A stretch of 64,000 nucleotides of DNA, taken from positions 50,515 through 114,514 of the forward strand of contig DATAWK010000038.1 of assembly GCA_036267255.1 (NCBI GenBank). Direction: 5' to 3'. The stretch is from DATAWK01 sp036267255. GTDB taxonomy: Bacteria; Acidobacteriota; Terriglobia; Terriglobales; Acidobacteriaceae. The notes under the pieces are model-generated. The model was given only the letters and a program-made list of their open reading frames with translations, was not told the origin of the DNA and did no database searches. The stretch's first letter is position 1, and every line of letters starts with the position of its first letter. The translations under genes and the position numbers were made by a program. Below are positions 26,346 to 34,268 of this stretch, in pieces.

Positions 26346-27569
26346 TTACTCCACCAGCCTTGGAGAGGTGAGCGGAGTGTTATTTCCAGCTATCGCTGCA
26401 TAATCGTTGAAGCCCGCGTTTCCAGTGAGAGTCAGGGAACCTACGACGAAATCGGTATATACATTGGATCCGCTATTTCCGGTGTAAGTTACATTTGCCG
26501 ACGGCGCATAGATGATTCCTTCAAGCGTAGATCCAGCATTACCGGTAAGCGAAATCGAGTTCGTATTGCTCGAAGGTTGATAAAACAGGATGCCGTTGTA
26601 GGTGCCGCTTGTCGGAGCACTCAGGTTCATAGCTATATTGCCCGTGAGGTTGGAGCTACCCAGCAGATAAAACGTGACACCCGTTCCCGTTAGGGATATG
26701 TTTCCGGTGAAGCCACCAAAGGCCCCATTGATTATGTAAACACCGGGATTCAAAGTCACATTTACGTTTCCGGTGGCATTGAATGTGGTGTAACATCCGG
26801 CCGATATTGTTCCTGACCAATTTCCGGTTTCACTGAAACTGCCGGTGCAACTCGGTGGGACGGTAGGCGACGGCAAAGATGCCAGGGGATTGCCGGCTGG
26901 AGCGATTCCTGTCACTGGGGTAGGACTGACATTGATATTGCCGGTATCATCGGCGTTGCCTACGATCCCGATCGATTGAGCGGTCACATTGACATTTCCT
27001 GTGAGATCCATCGCATTATTGCTACTCGAGTCATCAAGGATCCCGCAATTTGGCAACGATATAGTTGCATTCCCGGTTATATCAATGTCTGCCCCTGAAG
27101 AACCCAGCGTATAGACGCAACCCTGGCTACTGCCCAGAGTGGCGACAGCCCGGGCAGTGACCGTCATTGAGCTCAGGCTGGAGGCCGTCCCTCCAAATAG
27201 AGTCGCGAAGGGGCCGATGAAGAAAGTATGCTGGGGCTGAGAAACAATTGCCTCCACGTATGCTGCGTTGCCCGCGTGTGGCCCATACAAGGGCCCGTTG
27301 TTAATCGCCACAACGGCTCCGTGGGATCCGTTCGTTACACCGTTTTGTGCGGCTGCATCCTGACCTGCCGTTGTTATATCGGTATAGCCGAGTTCCGCTG
27401 CCCCAGCGATGGCAGCGCTATCGGCTGCGATCTGCATGTTCCTCTTTGCTCGAAACAATAAACCGACATCTGCCGCGAACCCCACGAAGCCAAGTAGAAC
27501 TGTCATGCACAGAAGCGTGAGAATCATCGCCTGGCCGCTCTCGTCTTTTAGCTTGCTTAGTATTTTCAT
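26346..27569 (-). CDS. TadG-like pilus protein with TGN-repeat C-terminal domain
   Basis: 407 residues from ATG 27569 (AAGGAAG upstream). The N-terminus has the TadG pattern: DESGQAMILTLLCMTVLLGFVGFAADVG, then RAKRNMQIAADSAAIAGAAE. Instead of the usual von Willebrand factor domain, residues ~150-400 consist of short beta strands punctuated by ten TGN tripeptides (ITGN, LTGN, DTGN, ETGN, ATGN, FTGN and others), which suggests a beta-helix. The repeat is also visible in the DNA as recurring TTTCCGGT. It heads the tadG-tadE-tadE unit. Confidence 0.8.
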   Translation of the reverse strand: MKILSKLKDESGQAMILTLLCMTVLLGFVGFAADVGLLFRAKRNMQIAADSAAIAGAAELGYTDITTAGQDAAAQNGVTNGSHGAVVAINNGPLYGPHAGNAAYVEAIVSQPQHTFFIGPFATLFGGTASSLSSMTVTARAVATLGSSQGCVYTLGSSGADIDITGNATISLPNCGILDDSSSNNAMDLTGNVNVTAQSIGIVGNADDTGNINVSPTPVTGIAPAGNPLASLPSPTVPPSCTGSFSETGNWSGTISAGCYTTFNATGNVNVTLNPGVYIINGAFGGFTGNISLTGTGVTFYLLGSSNLTGNIAMNLSAPTSGTYNGILFYQPSSNTNSISLTGNAGSTLEGIIYAPSANVTYTGNSGSNVYTDFVVGSLTLTGNAGFNDYAAIAGNNTPLTSPRLVE

Positions 27570-27739
27570 GACTTCCTTTCCGGACGCTGTTCCGTTGCAA
27601 CCTCGATGCAACAACGTCCACCATCACGATCTTTGAGGATGAGCGGGCCACCTACAATTCCTCTTTGCTTCCAAAAGCTGACACATCCTACACTCGCAAC
27701 GCACGGATGTCGATATCAGATGCTGCCATCCCGAGCGCC

Positions 27740-28333
27740 CTATCTTCCGGAACGAGCGCCGTTTGTTTCCTGTTCTGTTCCAGCGCCTGTCCGCGCGCGC
27801 CTGGACAGGACCATCCAGACGAGGAAAAGTCCTGACAGGGCGAGCACATTCACAATCGGCACCAGCAGCACGGGCAGCAGCAGAACATACTCCATGACTG
27901 CATGACCTGTGTCCTCTCGAAGCCGGTGCAGAAATTTACCGAACGCCTTCTTATCCGCTGCATTGGCCGGGAAAGATTGCGCGCCGACGGAATCCTGTGT
28001 TCTGGGAAAGATAAACTTGAAGGCAACGCCATCCTTGCCCGACCGGATGACACGTGCCTGAACGGCAATGGAACGATCGGCATCTCCTTCAACTTTGTCG
28101 GATCGTTGCACCGTCATCATGATCACCGTGTTTGGATACCAGCGTTCTTCCGTGTAGAGATAGAGTCCGCCCGAGCTGATGTCCCGGATGGCACGCTCCA
28201 TGGGAGTGCCTCCGTCCCAGTAATAGGCCACCAGGCGAGGGACCTCCTGCCGTTCCGCCATGCGACGATTCTCCGAAAACAGTTTTGCAAACCATCCCTT
28301 GGCGGACTTCATCGTGTTCATTCCTGGTTCCAT
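27740..28333 (-). CDS. PilZ domain protein with C-terminal prepilin-like membrane segment
   Basis: 197 residues (starts at 28333 or 28321). The PilZ c-di-GMP-binding domain spans about 20-125: the basic RMAERQEVPR stretch and the DISSGGLYLY motif are present. After a helix comes DTGHAVMEYVLLLPVLLVPI (about 141-160), which fits the Flp/TadE cleavage pattern G/x4-EY followed by a hydrophobic helix, then a basic tail. Such motifs are normally near the N-terminus; here a whole PilZ domain precedes it. It lies between tadG-like and DUF192 genes in the same direction and may tie pilus assembly to c-di-GMP. Confidence 0.82.
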   Translation of the reverse strand: MEPGMNTMKSAKGWFAKLFSENRRMAERQEVPRLVAYYWDGGTPMERAIRDISSGGLYLYTEERWYPNTVIMMTVQRSDKVEGDADRSIAVQARVIRSGKDGVAFKFIFPRTQDSVGAQSFPANAADKKAFGKFLHRLREDTGHAVMEYVLLLPVLLVPIVNVLALSGLFLVWMVLSRRARTGAGTEQETNGARSGR

Positions 28334-28340
28334 ACACGCA

Positions 28341-28760
28341 TCACGCGTGCTTGCTCATATGCATGGCGGTTTCCCGGGTTAACCGGCTTTCCATTTCCTC
28401 AGCCGCGCAGATCAACAGCTGATCTCCTGGCTGCGTCTGTGACGAATAGATGGTATGGGTCGGCAATTCCAGCACGGATGCAGCTTTTATTCTCAAAGGC
28501 GCGATACGAAACCTGGGAAAATGCTCGATGACATGAATTACCCGGAGATTCTCATCGAGATAAATCAAATCCAAAGGGAACAGCACGCCCAGGGTATGAA
28601 CTCCACTGGACGGCACGACCCATAGACCGTCGTCGAACTTCAGCTTCAGCCTTCCAATCAACCCTTTCAGGCGCGAGAAGGTGGTATCTGCAGCCGTGAC
28701 ACTCAGGCTGAGGAAGCATTCGCGTGTTTTGTTGTATACGCAGTAAGTCTGTCTATTCAT
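28341..28760 (-). CDS. DUF192 domain protein, Tad-locus copy 2
   Basis: 139 residues. The DUF192 core is plain: SRLKGLIGRLKLKFDDGLWVV, then SGVHTLGVLFPLDLIYLDE and KAASVLELPTHTI. It differs clearly from copy 1, so this is not a recent duplication. No ribosome-binding site is visible; a 62-codon frame ends at the start codon (ATGA overlap), so coupling to something upstream is possible. Seven bases separate it from the PilZ gene. Confidence 0.83.
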   Translation of the reverse strand: MNRQTYCVYNKTRECFLSLSVTAADTTFSRLKGLIGRLKLKFDDGLWVVPSSGVHTLGVLFPLDLIYLDENLRVIHVIEHFPRFRIAPLRIKAASVLELPTHTIYSSQTQPGDQLLICAAEEMESRLTRETAMHMSKHA

Positions 28761-28969
28761 TTACGTACATGTCCATTGGTTTCCGCGCTCCACCGGTACA
28801 CGGCAGTCACTACGGGTTGCCATGCACCAGCAGGCGCGATCCATCTTTGCAATCGCCCGCTTCGTCCCCGTTGGAGGGACGGAGCAGGCACGGTATCATC
28901 TTTCTCCGATCGGAGTGCGTCGGGGGCATGTTCGCCTCCGGTCATATCACGTCTGACAGGAGCAATCGT

Positions 28970-29065
28970 CTAGCGAACCCGTGTACGGCGGCGCTGAATC
29001 AAAAACAGCAGTACGACGACAGCGAGTACACCGGCAACTACCCGAATAATCGTTACACTTGCCAC
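28970..29065 (-). CDS. 31-residue single-pass membrane peptide in the tad operon
   Basis: GTG start at 29065 with AAAGGAGACCTCAC directly upstream, one of the best ribosome-binding sites in the window. The product begins VASVTIIRVVAGVLAVVVLL, continues FLIQ and ends with a basic tail RRRTRVR. That is one membrane helix with a positively charged cytoplasmic end. It lies 17 bp after tadC. The family is not recognised. The strong ribosome-binding site, tight spacing and clear topology are the reasons to call it. Confidence 0.7.
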   Translation of the reverse strand: MASVTIIRVVAGVLAVVVLLFLIQRRRTRVR

Positions 29066-29082
29066 GTGAGGTCTCCTTTCTT

Positions 29083-30000
29083 TTAATTACCGAGAAGGTT
29101 ATGAAAAGACTCCATAATGATGATCGCGGCTGGGCCTAGAGTCACCAGAAACAGAGAGGGAAAAATAAACAAGACGAGCGGGAAGACCAGCTTGATTGTG
29201 GTCTTTGCCGCTTGCTCCTCCACCTTCAGGCGTCGCTGGGTCCGCAAGGTGTCGGAATGAACGCGCAAGGTCCTGCCGACGCTCGTTCCAAACTGCTCCG
29301 ATTGAACCAGCACGGAGACCAGATTGCGCACACTCTCTACCCCGGAGCGTTCCGCGAAATGTTTCCAGGCATCGGCGCGAGGGCATCCAGCCTGTTGCTC
29401 CAGCACGACGATACTCAGTTCATCGCTGAGGACCGGTTGCGCCAGGCTTACTTCCTGGGCGGTGCGGGCCATCGCCTGATCCAGGCTCAGTCCAGCTTCA
29501 ATGCAGATTACCAGCAGATCCAGCACGTCCGGCAGACCGCGCCGGATACTCGCCTGCCGAAGCGAAATCCGCCTTCCCAGCCAGAAATCCGGCACCAGAA
29601 ACCCAAGTCCCAAAGCGACGACATACAGGATAAAGGGAGAGGCGTAGCGCGTGAGGCCCGTGACCGTGATCAGTACACAGAGGAACAGGGGAACCAGCAC
29701 CTTGAAGCCATAGAAGAGCTTAACCGCAGAATCATCGCGGTATCCGGCGCGAATCAGACGCTGTTGCGTGACAGAAACCTCTGCCTGGCTTTTTGGCAGG
29801 ACGCGATCAAAGCGCTCCACCATGCCGCCTAGTGAGGAGCTTGTCTGCTGAAAAATGTTCGACAGACTTCCTTTTGTTTTCGCGCGCGGGTTGATCACGG
29901 TTGAGATTCGCTGGATCATGGCCTGCCGGTAGAACAGGAGCAGGCCGCCGCTCGCGATCAACAGAAAAATGACGAAAAATGTAAAGATCACAAATCCCAT
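29083..30000 (-). CDS. tadC: Tad pilus inner-membrane protein TadC
   Basis: 305 residues from ATG 30000 (AAAGGTAATT upstream); the longer open frame overlaps tadB. It has a type II secretion F (GspF-like) domain: GLPDVLDLLVICIEAGLSLDQAMARTAQEV, then the paired membrane segments near the C-terminus. It forms the inner-membrane platform with TadB. It starts eight bases after the tadB stop. Confidence 0.93.
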   Translation of the reverse strand: MGFVIFTFFVIFLLIASGGLLLFYRQAMIQRISTVINPRAKTKGSLSNIFQQTSSSLGGMVERFDRVLPKSQAEVSVTQQRLIRAGYRDDSAVKLFYGFKVLVPLFLCVLITVTGLTRYASPFILYVVALGLGFLVPDFWLGRRISLRQASIRRGLPDVLDLLVICIEAGLSLDQAMARTAQEVSLAQPVLSDELSIVVLEQQAGCPRADAWKHFAERSGVESVRNLVSVLVQSEQFGTSVGRTLRVHSDTLRTQRRLKVEEQAAKTTIKLVFPLVLFIFPSLFLVTLGPAAIIIMESFHNLLGN

Positions 30001-30008
30001 AATTACCT

Positions 30009-30980
30009 TTAAACGTCCATGTTGACGATCTTCCGAATGATTAAAGCCCCTATGACCGTCATGCAACCGGATGTATAGAGGAGCTTGATGCCGACAGGCC
30101 GCTTCCATAAAAGACTCATCGTATCGGGATTAACAAGATACAAGGCTATGCCCAGGAATACGGGAAGAAACGAGAGAATCCATCCTGTCAGACGCCCCTG
30201 AGCCGTATGCACACGGACCTGCTGCCGCAAGCGGAACCGCTCCCGAATCACATGCGCCGCTTTGTCCAGTACCTCGGCAAGATTTCCTCCGCTTTCTTTT
30301 TGAATCACAATGGCCGTGATGACGATTCTCAGATCCTGCAGCGGGACGCGAGTGGCCAGGTTGTCCATGGCCGTCTTCAGTTCAAGGCCGTAATTCTGTT
30401 CTTCGAAGCAGATGCGGAATTCAGTGCCAACGGGGTCAGGAGATTCTTTCGCCACCAGACCCAGCGCGGAGTTGAGACTATGGCCTGCGCGTAGAGCGCT
30501 TACCATCAAATCGAGCGCCTCCGGCAACTCTTGTTCAAACTTGTTAAAGCGCTGCTTGCGCTTGTGGAGCACGAAGGCCAGAGGTACGCCACCCAGCAAT
30601 ATCCCAATCAGTACAGCAAAGATGACGGCTCCGGTTCGCAGATAGATCAAATACGCAGGGATCACGCAGCAGGCAAGAGACATGAGAAGAAAAGCGCCTG
30701 CTGTCCATTTCAAATTGGCCTGATAGATGAGGCTGCGCAAACGCGGCGCCAGTTCGAGCTTCAACAGCCAGCGGTTGATCCATGGGATGGCGCTGAGCAG
30801 CTCTTCTTTGCGGACATCGACGATTTGATCATGCGTTTCCGCCTTGTCGGTAGCCAAAGCCGCCTGGAGCACGGTAAGCGCTTGTTTGGTCTGCTGCGAC
30901 GCGCCGGTGCCGCTCGCGATCAGCAGCAACGCTGAGACGACGAACACGCTCAAAAATACCAGCACCAGCACCAAGACCAT
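30009..30980 (-). CDS. tadB: Tad pilus inner-membrane protein TadB
   Basis: 323 residues. An N-terminal membrane segment is followed by the GspF-like domain: QELPEALDLMVSALRAGHSLNSALGLVAKESPDPVGTEF and IVIQKESGGNLAEVLDKAAHVIRERFRL, then two C-terminal membrane helices. It partners TadC and the ATPase. The order cpaF-tadB-tadC is the standard Tad order. Confidence 0.93.
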   Translation of the reverse strand: MVLVLVLVFLSVFVVSALLLIASGTGASQQTKQALTVLQAALATDKAETHDQIVDVRKEELLSAIPWINRWLLKLELAPRLRSLIYQANLKWTAGAFLLMSLACCVIPAYLIYLRTGAVIFAVLIGILLGGVPLAFVLHKRKQRFNKFEQELPEALDLMVSALRAGHSLNSALGLVAKESPDPVGTEFRICFEEQNYGLELKTAMDNLATRVPLQDLRIVITAIVIQKESGGNLAEVLDKAAHVIRERFRLRQQVRVHTAQGRLTGWILSFLPVFLGIALYLVNPDTMSLLWKRPVGIKLLYTSGCMTVIGALIIRKIVNMDV

Positions 30981-31000
30981 TTCGTTTAACCCTCGCCTTC

Positions 31001-32281
31001 TTAATTCACTTCCAGCGCTTGCTCGAACAGACTGGCGGGCAGCATGATGCCCGATATCTTGAGCTGTTCGAGGAACTTGGGACGGATGCGGGTTGGCTGG
31101 AATACACCAATCACCTTGCCATCGGGTCCGATACCTCTTTTGCTAAAGTTGAAAATTTCGTGCATGCTGATGACGTTCTCCTCCATGCCGGTGATCTCCG
31201 AGATGCTGACCACTTTCCGGCTGCCGTCGCTCATTCTGGAAACCTGCACGACAATGGCAATGGCGGAAGCCATCTGCTGGCGAACTGTTCTTTCCGGAAT
31301 ATTCAAATTGCTCATCGCGACCATGGATTCGAGCCGGGATATGGCATCGCGCGGCGTGTTGGCGTGAATCGTGGCCATGGAACCTTCGTGGCCGGTGTTC
31401 ATGGCCTGGAGCATATCGAATGCTTCTTCCCCGCGTACCTCGCCAATGATGATGCGATCGGGGCGCATACGAAGGCTGTTGATAAGCAGTTGGCGCTGAC
31501 GGATGGCGCCCAAACCTTCAACGTTCGGCGGACGCGTCTCCAGACGCACAATATTTTCCTGCGCGAGCTGCAGTTCGGCAGCGTCTTCAATTGTGACAAT
31601 GCGTTCACTCTGCGGGATAAATTGCGACAGAATGTTTAGAAAGGTCGTCTTGCCGGCGCCGGTTCCACCGGAAATCAAGATGCTGATGCGCGCTCGCACT
31701 GCAGCAGCCAGCATCTGCATCATTTCCGGAGAAATACTCTTCAGCTCGACGAGCTGATTGGCGGCAATCGGCCCGGTCCCGAAGCGCCGAATGGATAGTG
31801 CTGGTCCATCAAGAGCCAATGGAGGAATGATGGCATTGACGCGAGAGCCGTCGGGCAGGCGTGCATCGACCATCGGCGAAGACTCGTCCACTCTGCGCCC
31901 CACCCGCGATACGATGCGGTCGATGATTTGCAGCAGGTGGCGATCGTCGCGAAACGCCGCATTGATCCGCGTGAGCTTCCCGCCACGCTCAATAAAGACG
32001 TGATCTTTGCCATTGATCAGGATGTCGGAAATTTTTTGATCCCGCAGCAATGGTTCCAGCGGACCAAGACCAAAGACCTCATCAAGCAGGTCTGCCTGAA
32101 TCTTCTCTTGCTCTTCGGAACTCAGCGGTACGCGTTGATCTCCGATGATCTGGTTGATCATGGCCGCCACCGCCTGTCGCGCCTGATTATTATTGACGCG
32201 CGACAGTTTCTCCAGATCCAGCTTGGAGATCAGGGTCCGGTGTACTTCCGCTTTGAATTTCTCGAGATTCAGATGTTCCAC
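31001..32281 (-). CDS. cpaF: Tad pilus assembly ATPase CpaF/TadA
   Basis: 426 residues. Secretion-ATPase landmarks: Walker A ISGGTGAGKTTFLN (about residue 205), aspartate box IVTIEDAAELQL, Walker B IIIGEVRGEEAFDMLQAMNTGHEGSMATIHAN. The N-terminal helical region (residues 1-100) and GLGPLEPLLRD match the CpaF subgroup. It powers pilin polymerisation and probably retraction from the cytoplasmic side. It lies 45 bp downstream of cpaE. Confidence 0.95.
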   Translation of the reverse strand: MEHLNLEKFKAEVHRTLISKLDLEKLSRVNNNQARQAVAAMINQIIGDQRVPLSSEEQEKIQADLLDEVFGLGPLEPLLRDQKISDILINGKDHVFIERGGKLTRINAAFRDDRHLLQIIDRIVSRVGRRVDESSPMVDARLPDGSRVNAIIPPLALDGPALSIRRFGTGPIAANQLVELKSISPEMMQMLAAAVRARISILISGGTGAGKTTFLNILSQFIPQSERIVTIEDAAELQLAQENIVRLETRPPNVEGLGAIRQRQLLINSLRMRPDRIIIGEVRGEEAFDMLQAMNTGHEGSMATIHANTPRDAISRLESMVAMSNLNIPERTVRQQMASAIAIVVQVSRMSDGSRKVVSISEITGMEENVISMHEIFNFSKRGIGPDGKVIGVFQPTRIRPKFLEQLKISGIMLPASLFEQALEVN

Positions 32282-32326
32282 GCTATGCCATCCGTACGAT
32301 TATTTGGAAAATAGTGCCGTCGTTCT

Positions 32327-33539
32327 TCATCCGAATAAACGAAATCCTTTCTTCTTTTTCTCCGGGACCGCTGATTGCCCACATGCTGTTCTAGCCATCT
32401 GCCGGATTATCTTGGAAATCTGCGAATCTGACATCGCGAGCGGCGTAGCCGTATTCTGTGCGCGCCGGGCAGACGGATAATCGCTGGGAATTTTCCATGC
32501 GACGGGCAGTGTCAGCGCCTTGGTGATATTTTCTTCATCGATTCCCAAGGAACGAGCGAGGAAGCGATTCAGTATGATTTCGAACTTGGGGCCGTTCGGT
32601 CTATAGAATTCCGAGATAAGACGATTCGCGTTGCGCAGCTCAGAAATAGTCACCTGCGTGATCAAGTAGATCGTGGTGGCTCCTGCCATAAGAGCTTTAT
32701 AGGAGGAGCTGATACGCGATCCTGCATCAATCACCACATAATCGAACTCCTGCCGGGCGACGGACAACAGTCTCTCAACGGCTTGATCGGAAACCTGGAT
32801 CTGGGTGTATTTGTCCGGAGCCGAGAGCACCGACAGGCCCGAACTATGCTTGGTCAACAGCTTGGAAAGGAAATTGGAATCCAAGCGATCAATATTCTGA
32901 ATCGCATTGGCTGTCGAAAACTGGGCATTTATACCCAACTCAAGCGCTGCATCTCCAAGAGGAAGATCCAGATCGATTAACAGGGTGCTGTGTGCTGACT
33001 CCTGAGCAAGGGCGACAGCAAAGTTACTGGCCAGGGTTGTAACGCCGGAGCCACCCTTGGCGCCGGCGAACACAAATAATTTGCCCGCTACTTTCTTTGG
33101 CGCCTGTTTTGGTGCCTGAGCCGCAGGACGGCGAACCATGGCTCGAACCAGGGCCTCGGCTAGCGCGTTTGGGGCGATGGGCCTGATCAGAAACTCGCGT
33201 GCACCCGCTTGCATGCATCGAACCAGCAGCTCGGAATCGGCCCGTGACGAATACACCATCACAGTGAGAGAAGTATTTCCGCAGATATGCTCCACCAGAT
33301 CCAGAGCGTACTCCGGATTGCTGTCCAGCTCGACGATAATGACGTCGTGTTCCGACTCCAGCTGCTGGGGTATGTAGTCCAGATCCGGATAGGAGGAAAA
33401 CTCCCGCGTGACTTTGGCCTGTTGGGATTCTGCGAGTGCCGTGGCTACGGCACGGCGCCCTTGCTCATCCGGGCCTATCAAGGCAACGGACAAGATGTTC
33501 GTGCCCAGTGAATCGGGATCTTGGGTAAAAGTCGACATC
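32327..33539 (-). CDS. cpaE: Tad pilus localisation ATPase CpaE/TadZ
   Basis: About 403 residues from ATG 33539; an upstream ATG at 33598 is open too and neither has a strong ribosome-binding site. An N-terminal receiver-like domain without obvious phosphorylation (VALIGPDEQGRRAVATALAES to FLIRPIAPNALAEAL) is followed by a MinD/ParA ATPase with the deviant Walker A GAKGGSGVTTLASNFAVALA and DLDLPLGDAALELG. It positions the Tad machine in the cell. The C-terminus is basic (EKKKKGFRLFG). Confidence 0.92.
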
Positions 33540-33635
33540 ACGGATTCGCGATTCCCCGCAGTTCGTAAGATTCCGGCGGATTGGGGTGTGTTCGGCATAT
33601 TGTTGGTGAATTAGCCATAGTACCTATGTTGGTCC

Positions 33636-34151
33636 TCAACGAGAGAAGAAGGAAACAAGCGTTCCGATCGCAATGGCCGGAACGTAAGGCATCTTGCGCG
33701 TTAAAGGATTGTTGAGAACCAGATTCGGATGCGGTCGCAATCCATGCTTCTTCATCCCGAAGACCAGGTCCCCCGTGTTCTTGAACAAATCACCGAGAAA
33801 GCCGCCGCGGATAGCCCAGCAAAGAGCCATGACGCCTCCAGCTATGCCCGTTATCACCAATGCAATCATCAACTGCGCCGGTCCAATCCAGGCGCCGATG
33901 GCGGCGATAAGTTTCACATCTCCCATTCCCATACCACCCATCCAGCAAAGAATGCCAAACAGGAGTGCACCCAATCCCAGGCCTGCGAAGCTTTGACCAA
34001 TTCCACTCCAGCCGTGGAGCCAACCGGCGACCACAACCCCCGCGCACAGGAAAGGGAGTACGAGCCAGTTCGGAACGCGGCGGCTGCGCAGATCTGTGAA
34101 GGTGGCAACGGCAAGAACAATAAGGGTCGGCCACCAGGCTATCGAATGCAT
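33636..34151 (-). CDS. cpaA: Tad prepilin peptidase CpaA/TadV
   Basis: 171 residues, five to six membrane segments. The two catalytic aspartates of A24 prepilin peptidases are in FTDLRSRRVPNWL (about residue 20) and GMGMGDVKLIAAIGAWIG (about 75). There is no N-terminal methylase domain, as usual for the Tad type. It should process both Flp pilins and the TadE-like proteins. It is the first gene of the long tad operon and follows the sigma54 element at 34195-34210. Confidence 0.93.
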   Translation of the reverse strand: MHSIAWWPTLIVLAVATFTDLRSRRVPNWLVLPFLCAGVVVAGWLHGWSGIGQSFAGLGLGALLFGILCWMGGMGMGDVKLIAAIGAWIGPAQLMIALVITGIAGGVMALCWAIRGGFLGDLFKNTGDLVFGMKKHGLRPHPNLVLNNPLTRKMPYVPAIAIGTLVSFFSR

Positions 34152-34194
34152 ACACGAATCTTTCTTCCCTTATTCGAGGGAGTGCCTAGGAGGA

Positions 34195-34210
34195 TGCAAT
34201 TCTCCGTCCA
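34195..34210 (-). promoter_or_regulatory. Sigma54-type promoter of the cpaA-tad operon
   Basis: Reads TGGACGGAGAATTGCA on the - strand (TGG-N8-TTGCA). Predicted transcription start is near 34184, about 33 nt before cpaA. An IHF-like AATCCAGACCCTTTA at 34236-34250 is degenerate. Confidence 0.7.
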
Positions 34211-34268
34211 AATCGCGACGTCAGGAAAACGTCTGAATCCAGACCCTTTAGGGGCTGTTCCTTTTCAT

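Noticed and set aside
28757..28945. 62-codon frame ending in an ATGA overlap with DUF192 copy 2
   Set aside because: The overlap is suggestive of coupling but there is no ribosome-binding site, no domain and unusual composition; kept as a doubt, not called.
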